Of a stretch of 23,072 nt of DNA, positions 18,675-23,072 are shown in pieces (the first letter of the stretch is position 1; each line of letters starts with the position of its first letter). Source of the DNA: a virus; IMG/VR virus record IMGVR_UViG_3300007708_000027, positions 1-23,072 of that record; one strand, given 5' to 3'. The position numbers and the translations under genes are program-made. Under the pieces are notes generated by a model. That model was not told where the DNA came from. It did no database searches and saw only the letters and a program-made list of their open reading frames with translations.

Positions 18675-18703
18675 ATTATACCGTGACAAAACGGGCATGT
18701 CAA
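18675..18703 (-). promoter_or_regulatory. Consensus promoter of tRNA-Leu/WhiB transcript
   Basis: -35 TTGACA (18698-18703), 17-bp spacer and -10 TATAAT (18675-18680), both perfect. The -35 contains the TGA stop codon of the 48-residue gene upstream. It probably also drives the genes at 18329-18559 and the WhiB-like gene. Confidence 0.9.
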
Positions 18704-18846
18704 CTGTTTTTGGAGATCTTTATTACTTTGACAGCTTTAATTTCATCGTCTACATTAAATATATCAGATATATACTCCCTAGCATCTGCTTCTGAAAAAG
18801 CATCTACTTCGGCTAAAACTTCTAGCTTTATACTGTATTTATCCAT
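18700..18846 (-). CDS. Small acidic protein, leaderless (48 aa)
   Basis: This 48-residue protein begins MDKYSIKLEVLAEVDAFSEA and then alternates strand and helix (ADAREYISDIFNVDDEIKAV), resembling a ferredoxin-like half domain. An extended -10 (TGC-TATAAT, 18853-18858) is exactly 6 nt from the ATG. Its stop codon is shared with the -35 of the tRNA-Leu promoter. Family not recognised. Confidence 0.6.
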   Translation of the reverse strand: MDKYSIKLEVLAEVDAFSEADAREYISDIFNVDDEIKAVKVIKISKNS

Positions 18847-18852
18847 AATATA

Positions 18853-18861
18853 ATTATAGCA
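18853..18861 (-). promoter_or_regulatory. Extended -10 promoter, leaderless
   Basis: TGC-TATAAT followed by 6 nt and the ATG at 18846. It lies in the short gap after the gene at 18862-19152. Confidence 0.65.
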
Positions 18862-19152
18862 CTACTTAGCAGCTTTTTTGTCTACTGCTGAAAATGCTGC
18901 ATTAATTTCTGATACAGTTAATTTACCATCATCTAGGAATCCTCGTGCAAGCCTTTCAACTACGGTGGCAACGCCAAGAGTCCCAGCTAATATAACTGCC
19001 TTAGCTGTGCTAATTCCTACAACTGCACCTGCTCCAATTACGGATAATCCAGATGCTGCAAATACTGCAATTATACGCATAACAATATTATTGATACTTG
19101 CAATTGCTCCTGATCCTACCTGTTTTGGTTTTTCAATATATGCTTTTGCCAT
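18862..19152 (-). CDS. Small membrane protein, holin candidate (96 aa)
   Basis: This 96-residue protein has two hydrophobic segments rich in Gly and Ala (about 22-45 and 48-66), an N-terminal polar part (MAKAYIEKPKQVGSGA) and a C-terminal acidic amphipathic tail (DDGKLTVSEINAAFSAVDKK, EF-hand-like in look). The two-helix topology and small size fit class II holins, and it follows another small membrane protein by a 1-bp overlap. No endolysin is adjacent in this window, so the holin call is tentative. Confidence 0.55.
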   Translation of the reverse strand: MAKAYIEKPKQVGSGAIASINNIVMRIIAVFAASGLSVIGAGAVVGISTAKAVILAGTLGVATVVERLARGFLDDGKLTVSEINAAFSAVDKKAAK

Positions 19153-19382
19153 TACTTATCCTCTTTTCTTAGCGGGATTGTTATTAGCCAGACTATTGTT
19201 ACTGCTAATACTGCAATTCCAACTATGTCTCTTGCTGATCCCGTCAAAGTTAACCATGCAATAAAGAAGCCTAGGAGGGTGAATGCCTGTGCAATTAATT
19301 CCATTCCTGCATCTTTAAACCATTTAATTAATCCTTTTATAGCTTTACCTATTAGATTAAAGGCTTTTTTGATTATCTTCAT
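19152..19382 (-). CDS. Small membrane protein, possible holin partner (76 aa)
   Basis: A basic amphipathic N-terminal helix (KKAFNLIGKAIKGLIKWFKD, 5-24) is followed by two hydrophobic helices (about 28-46 and 50-70) and a charged tail. The stop of the PA14-protein gene overlaps its start, and its stop overlaps the next membrane gene. The pair of coupled small membrane proteins could be holin and antiholin, or anchors for the PA14 protein. Not proven by sequence. Confidence 0.55.
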   Translation of the reverse strand: MKIIKKAFNLIGKAIKGLIKWFKDAGMELIAQAFTLLGFFIAWLTLTGSARDIVGIAVLAVTIVWLITIPLRKEDK

Positions 19383-21484
19383 TTGTTCCTCCTCATGACT
19401 GCCCCTGCAATTTGTGATGCAATGACCACTGGGACAATTACTTCTTGTGCTTTTTCTCTCTGATCATCTGTCATATCCATACCTAATTCAGAGAAATTAG
19501 ATAGGAGTTCTGTAACATCCACTTCAAATACCGCTCCAAGTGGGTCTGCCAAAAATGCTTCTGTTTGTACTTCTGTTACTGCATCTGCTAATGTAAATGG
19601 CATTGGTGTTTCTCCTGCCTCCGCCTCTCTATCTGAGAACTCAACAAATGCTTCAGCAAGTGCTGGGTTAGACTTCATCTGCTCAGCAATCTGTGCAACC
19701 TCTGAAGGCTTAATACCAAGATCACTTGCTACCTCTGCTTTTGCTTCTTGTGTCAATGCTCTAAGTGTTTGGCTAACTGCTGTTACTTGTTCAGGGGAAA
19801 GAGTAACCAACTTATTGTCACTGCTTGTAAGGTTAGCAATAACATTAGATAGATCTTCTTCTGTTCCCGTTCCTTTTTCAGGAACAAGTGCTGCTAATAC
19901 TTCATCAGTAATTTCTACATCTGGTTCATTCCAAGGGTTCTCTTCTGGCTTTGGTTCTGGTCCAGGTTCTGGAGATGGTTCTGGGGCAGGCTCCTCAGTT
20001 GGTTCTGGGCTTGGCTCAGGAGTGGGTGGCTCCTCTGGGGTAGGCTCAGGTGTGGGCTGGTCTGTAGGGTCTACTGTAGGCTCTGGAGAAGGCTCTGGGG
20101 TAGGAGGCTCTTCTGCTGTAGGTTCAGGGCTTGGTTCTGGTGTAGGAGGCTCTTCTGGTGTTGGCTCTGGACTTGGCTCTGGGGTAGGTGGCTCTTCAGC
20201 AGTTGGTTCAGGACTTGGCTCTGGGGTAGGCTGATTGGCTGCAGCATTGGCTGCTGCTTGAGCAATAGCAGATTGAATTTCTCTTTGTGATTGTTCATCA
20301 TAGTAACGCCATGCGTTATCAATTGCACTGTTGACATTATTAATTGCTTGGTCATATGCATCTTCAGCATTATTTTTATTTTGTAATGCCGTTGCAACAT
20401 TTAAAACTGAGTTATTGTATTCGTTTGTTTTATTAGTTAAGGTTTGATTGTAACCGTTAAGTGTTGACGCTGCTTGGTTATAAACATTTAACTTATCATT
20501 GTATACATCCTGTGCTGCGTTCTTTGCAGCAAGTGCATTGTTGTAGTCGTTGGTTTGTTCCTGAGTTGCTCCTGGCCCAGAAGAAAATGTATTTAAATTA
20601 CAACTAAAGTTTTGTCCCCATACTCTTGGGTTTCCAGCATAGTCACATCCTGCACCAGTCCATCCTCCAGGAATACCCCATCCAAGATGATAAGATCCAG
20701 GGCCTCCACCGTTGTACCACCATATCTCTACATCAAAAACCTTATCTATTGTTACATCATATACAGGAGAGTAATTACTCCAAGTTGTTCCTTGCTCTAC
20801 CCAGTTGTCTATGGCCAATGATCCGTCAATATACATTCTAAAACCATCATCTGTATATCCTGCAAAGTAGGCCTGGGTAAACCATTCTGGTACTGTTATC
20901 TGTCCAGTAAACTTAACAATAAAATTTTCATACCGATTTCCGCACACTGGAAGTTGCATAGAGTTTGAGTTCCAAGTGCCACTACATAGTAATTGATTTG
21001 TGGCTGCTTGCCCATTTACTCTAATTAAACTGTATACCTCATATGCCAAACCTGCTCCACCAGCACTATTTAAGGCTTGCTGTGCTGTTTGTAAATTAAT
21101 ATTGGCTATTCCCAGTGCATCGTATGCATTATTCTTATTCTCTAAAGAAGTGGCTACTGTTACTGTTTGTCCATCTACTGCTGCTTGGGCTAAGTCTTTT
21201 TCTTCAAGTGCCGTGGCTTTTGCGTCAAGGGAGTCATCATATAGGTCAGAGGTCTGAGTCTGGGTTTCTTTTGCAGATAGGGCAAGATCATACTTGTTTT
21301 CTGCCTCTTCAATTAAGGATATAAATTCATCCTTGTATCCTAGGTCATCAATGCTATTATTTAGCTCTTCAATTTCTTGAGCGGCCAAGCTTAGGGGGTC
21401 ATCAGAATAAGCGGGTGACATAAAAAGCCATCCAAATGCAAGCATTGTGGCTGCTAATATTCTAAATAATTTATTCCTTTTCAA
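19379..21484 (-). CDS. Secreted PA14-domain protein with PEP-repeat linker (701 aa)
   Basis: Domains in order are: signal peptide (1-27, cleavage near AYS-DD); coiled coil (30-140); PA14-type carbohydrate-binding beta domain (about 148-275, with TDDGFRMYIDG at 211-221 and DVEIWWYNGGG); second coiled coil (305-415); a Pro-Glu repeat linker (419-513, units of PEPSPEPT and EEPPT); and an acidic helical C-terminal domain (520-701) ending in a hydrophobic stretch and RRNK. The TTG start has AGGGG 7 nt upstream. PA14 domains bind glycans, so adhesion to host surface polysaccharide is a fair inference. The protein could be a virion fibre or an anchored surface protein. The Pro-Glu repeat shows strong internal DNA repetition. 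Confidence 0.8.
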   Translation of the reverse strand: MKRNKLFRILAATMLAFGWLFMSPAYSDDPLSLAAQEIEELNNSIDDLGYKDEFISLIEEAENKYDLALSAKETQTQTSDLYDDSLDAKATALEEKDLAQAAVDGQTVTVATSLENKNNAYDALGIANINLQTAQQALNSAGGAGLAYEVYSLIRVNGQAATNQLLCSGTWNSNSMQLPVCGNRYENFIVKFTGQITVPEWFTQAYFAGYTDDGFRMYIDGSLAIDNWVEQGTTWSNYSPVYDVTIDKVFDVEIWWYNGGGPGSYHLGWGIPGGWTGAGCDYAGNPRVWGQNFSCNLNTFSSGPGATQEQTNDYNNALAAKNAAQDVYNDKLNVYNQAASTLNGYNQTLTNKTNEYNNSVLNVATALQNKNNAEDAYDQAINNVNSAIDNAWRYYDEQSQREIQSAIAQAAANAAANQPTPEPSPEPTAEEPPTPEPSPEPTPEEPPTPEPSPEPTAEEPPTPEPSPEPTVDPTDQPTPEPTPEEPPTPEPSPEPTEEPAPEPSPEPGPEPKPEENPWNEPDVEITDEVLAALVPEKGTGTEEDLSNVIANLTSSDNKLVTLSPEQVTAVSQTLRALTQEAKAEVASDLGIKPSEVAQIAEQMKSNPALAEAFVEFSDREAEAGETPMPFTLADAVTEVQTEAFLADPLGAVFEVDVTELLSNFSELGMDMTDDQREKAQEVIVPVVIASQIAGAVMRRNK
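19945..20230 (-). repeat. Internal tandem repeats encoding the Pro-Glu linker
   Basis: About ten units encoding PEPSPEPT/EEPPT fill this stretch. The plus strand shows repeated GGCTCTGG and GGAGGCTCTTCTG words. Such arrays expand and contract by slippage, so the copy number may vary between strains and may be mis-assembled. Confidence 0.85.
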
Positions 21485-21520
21485 CTATGACCCCTAAGTA
21501 AACAACATGTCTACATAGCA

Positions 21521-21548
21521 AGTATAGCAGAATGTTAGTTTAAACTAA
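21521..21548 (-). promoter_or_regulatory. Promoter with 14-bp palindrome, PA14 gene
   Basis: An extended -10 (TGC-TATACT, 21521-21529) precedes the TTG start by 37 nt. A perfect 14-bp palindrome TTAGTTTAAACTAA (21535-21548) occupies the spacer/-35 area, where a bound dimer would block RNA polymerase, so it is a candidate operator. Confidence 0.5.
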
Positions 21549-22447
21549 AGTTTGTCAACAATAAAATCATAAAAATCTTCTGCGATGTGCAGATGTTTAT
21601 GAGTGCCCCAATGAGGCATATGCCCATCTTTTCTATCTGCCCCACGATAAAATAACTCATGTTCTCTATTGTGATCTGTGTGACAATCTAGGGCATTAAA
21701 TTCTCCATAATTGTCAATGTCTCCTGTGTCTGTATTCCATGTAAACGCATCTATATGACAATAACCTTCATTATGTTTTGGATAAAACTTATTAATTTCG
21801 TTGTACACATACCCTTGATATTTTGGATCCCAATTGCTCCAAAAAAACTTTATATCATTAGATTTGCAGTACTGCCTTAACATATCAATAAAAATATTTT
21901 CATAAAAAAATACAAATTCTTCTGTCAATACCTCTTGTGGGTCATGAGGGGCTTTTGAATATTGTGCCAAACTTCCAGTCATTTCTGAATACTCAATTGT
22001 TGGCATCTCTTTATACTTTTCAAAATTACGTCTTTTAAATTCATTTTTAGTCTCCATTTTTCCTTTTGTGTATGGAGTCATTATTCTATAATCTGGGAAT
22101 AGTGCTACTACAATTTTTGGATTACCAAATTTTTCAAAGTAGTAGAAAGCTTTTGTAACTTGGCTAATGATTGAGTCACCACGAGCAGCCAAACTAGATG
22201 AACTTAAATTCATTTTTTTAGACAAGATATCTGTCCATGTATTTTCTTGTGGTATACCTTGTCCATATGTTTGAGAACATCCAAGGAATAACATATCTGA
22301 GTTGCCGTCGAACTCTTTGCTTCTATAGCCCAAACTATTAACATCATAATCTATTGAAATTATTTCTGAGTCTCTATGTTTTGGATGGGCATTAATTGGA
22401 AACTCTAATAGTTCATTGACAAAAAGTCTTTTAATATTTTCTATCAT
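21545..22447 (-). CDS. SGNH/GDSL-hydrolase-like protein (300 aa)
   Basis: The protein resembles the SGNH hydrolase fold (esterases and acyl-transferring or deacetylating enzymes of glycans). Block I appears as FLGCSQTYGQGI (54-65), with the candidate nucleophile Ser in GCSQTYG where GDS is usual. TWTDILSKK follows, as in the family. A C-terminal HWGTHKHLHIAEDF holds His residues near the end for the dyad. The usual GN block is not obvious (SLAARGDS is the best match), so the assignment is moderate. The start overlaps the FmdB-like gene by ATGA. It might edit acyl groups on host or phage glycans. Confidence 0.6.
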   Translation of the reverse strand: MIENIKRLFVNELLEFPINAHPKHRDSEIISIDYDVNSLGYRSKEFDGNSDMLFLGCSQTYGQGIPQENTWTDILSKKMNLSSSSLAARGDSIISQVTKAFYYFEKFGNPKIVVALFPDYRIMTPYTKGKMETKNEFKRRNFEKYKEMPTIEYSEMTGSLAQYSKAPHDPQEVLTEEFVFFYENIFIDMLRQYCKSNDIKFFWSNWDPKYQGYVYNEINKFYPKHNEGYCHIDAFTWNTDTGDIDNYGEFNALDCHTDHNREHELFYRGADRKDGHMPHWGTHKHLHIAEDFYDFIVDKL

Positions 22448-22632
22448 TTTGGATTATCTGTCTTATAGAATCCATTACCCTTAAATTGTATCCCAAATGG
22501 GGTAAAGTGCCTCATCATATCTGATTCACATTCAACACAGGTATATCCTGGATCTTTATCGGTGATAGATCTATTGATTGACATTAATGGATGTGCATCA
22601 TCATATGAGCATTTATATTCATAAATAGGCAT
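22444..22632 (-). CDS. FmdB-like zinc-ribbon protein, leaderless (62 aa)
   Basis: The protein opens MPIYEYKC and later has CVECESDMMRHF and FKGNGFYKTD, the signature of FmdB-family putative regulators. The second CxxC (32-35) is intact, but the first knuckle is reduced to one Cys (C8, CSYDDAH instead of CxxCG), so the ribbon may bind zinc differently or not at all. A perfect leaderless promoter supports the start. FmdB-type proteins are common in actinobacteria and their phages; their function is unproven. Confidence 0.8.
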   Translation of the reverse strand: MPIYEYKCSYDDAHPLMSINRSITDKDPGYTCVECESDMMRHFTPFGIQFKGNGFYKTDNPK

Positions 22633-22638
22633 TATACA

Positions 22639-22667
22639 ATAATACTACGTTTATGCTTTATTGTCAA
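22639..22667 (-). promoter_or_regulatory. Leftward arm of divergent promoter, leaderless
   Basis: -35 TTGACA (22662-22667), 17-bp spacer, -10 TATTAT (22639-22644), then 6 nt to the ATG at 22632. Confidence 0.88.
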
Positions 22668-22673
22668 GCAAAA

Positions 22674-22682
22674 TGCTATAAT
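22674..22682 (+). promoter_or_regulatory. Rightward arm of divergent promoter, leaderless
   Basis: Extended -10 TGC-TATAAT (22674-22682), then 7 nt to the ATG at 22690. No consensus -35 is seen. Its -35 region overlaps the spacer and -35 of the leftward promoter, so the two polymerases would compete. Confidence 0.65.
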
Positions 22683-22689
22683 AGATTAC

Positions 22690-23072
22690 ATGAAAGATTT
22701 TTATTATTTACATCTTAGCAAAGCTTCTGGTAGATTTTTTCGCAGATATGTTCTGGATGATCTTATAGTTTTGACAAGGCATGCAGATAATAATATGAAG
22801 TACCTCTGGCCAGAAACTCCAGTAGACGATTGGACACATCATGGATGGCATGATTTAATATCTGAAAATACTTATTTAATTTGTTCATTACGAGATCCAG
22901 TAGAAGTAATAATAAGCTATCTTATGCACCATGGTGGAATAAATAATAAAAATGATTTTTTTAGTAGGGTAAGGCTAAATGATAATATACAGTCTAAGGG
23001 ATTTATTAGATGGGAAGACAATATGGTTAATCCTGAAGCAAAGGTGGATTTTAATAAAGACTTGATATTGTC
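22690..23072 (+). CDS. Sulfotransferase-like protein, 3' end outside window
   Basis: This is the only plus-strand gene, open to the window edge (127 codons seen). The N-terminus YYLHLSKASGRFF (5-17) matches the 5'-phosphosulfate-binding loop with K11. ICSLRDPVEVIISYLMHHGG (64-83) matches the 3'-phosphate motif with R68 and S76 spaced by eight residues, as in PAPS-dependent sulfotransferases. It is related in layout to the sulfotransferase at 9723-10538, though not closely similar in sequence. A leaderless extended -10 promoter supports the start. Acceptor unknown. Confidence 0.7.
   Translation, partial: MKDFYYLHLSKASGRFFRRYVLDDLIVLTRHADNNMKYLWPETPVDDWTHHGWHDLISENTYLICSLRDPVEVIISYLMHHGGINNKNDFFSRVRLNDNIQSKGFIRWEDNMVNPEAKVDFNKDLIL

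Noticed and set aside
19945-20230. CRISPR-like array because of the regular repeats
   Set aside because: The repeats are in frame, variable in length and encode the Pro-Glu linker; there are no unique spacers of constant size and no cas genes.
19815-20234. 139-codon plus-strand frame encoding Gly/Ser/Val repeats
   Set aside because: It is the complement of the Pro-Glu repeat linker. Repeated CCA/GAA codons automatically give an open Gly/Ser frame on the other strand.
1-23072. Host chromosome rather than phage
   Set aside because: ahpCD, subtilase and surface-protein genes could be chromosomal, but the mass of overlapping tiny genes, T4-type dNMP kinase, phosphatase and tRNAs with one-strand layout fit a phage better. 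It remains possible that the segment is an integrated or plasmid-like element, since no structural phage gene is seen.

Overview
The window looks like part of a double-stranded DNA bacteriophage genome that infects a low-GC actinobacterium. A freshwater Nanopelagicales/acI-type host is my best guess, but this is inference. Phage character rests on very dense packing of small genes with 1-20 bp overlaps, almost complete one-strand orientation, a T4 gp1-type deoxynucleoside monophosphate kinase, a PNKP-type 3'-phosphatase, scattered tRNA genes and many tiny Cys-rich proteins. The actinobacterial signal comes from a WhiB-like protein, an AhpC with the actinobacterial ELCACN tail, AhpD, a proteasome-like Ntn-hydrolase, an FmdB-like zinc ribbon and widespread leaderless promoters. 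The DNA is AT-rich. No capsid, tail, terminase or DNA polymerase gene is visible, so this is an accessory/host-interaction part of the genome.

Layout: everything except the last partial gene is read on the minus strand, so transcription runs from high to low coordinates. At the right end a divergent promoter (22.63-22.69 kb) drives a sulfotransferase-like gene rightward, and an FmdB-like zinc ribbon plus an SGNH-hydrolase-like gene leftward. Next come a 701-residue secreted PA14-domain protein with a Pro-Glu repeat linker and two small membrane proteins that could be holin-like (21.5-18.86 kb). Then follow tRNA-Leu, the WhiB-like gene, small zinc-finger genes, a membrane coiled-coil protein, a proteasome-like peptidase, a secreted subtilase, a thioredoxin and an Ala-rich secreted protein (18.7-12.8 kb). 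A strong bidirectional terminator sits at 12.78 kb.

The left half holds a luciferase-like monooxygenase, an array of micro-genes with stop/start overlaps (11.7-10.8 kb), and a sulfotransferase followed by two 2OG-Fe(II) dioxygenases, one with two catalytic domains (10.5-7.9 kb). After these come tRNA-Asn and tRNA-Lys co-transcribed with ahpC-ahpD-phosphatase-dNMP kinase (7.9-5.66 kb). Three more 2OG oxygenases follow, interleaved with a glutathione peroxidase and a conserved phage-type protein with a dUTPase-like C-terminal pattern (5.5-1.3 kb), and then tRNA-Arg and three small genes.

Three themes stand out. First, six 2OG-Fe(II) oxygenase domains in five proteins lie within 8.5 kb, alongside two sulfotransferases and an SGNH hydrolase, which suggests a modification cassette. 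Second, there is a peroxide-defence set: AhpC, AhpD, glutathione peroxidase and thioredoxin. Third, there is a uniform promoter architecture in which the -10 hexamer sits exactly 6 nt before the ATG in nine genes (7 nt in a tenth). This implies leaderless mRNAs, while operon-internal genes use Shine-Dalgarno sites and overlaps. Functions are assigned by reading motifs by eye; no database search was run.
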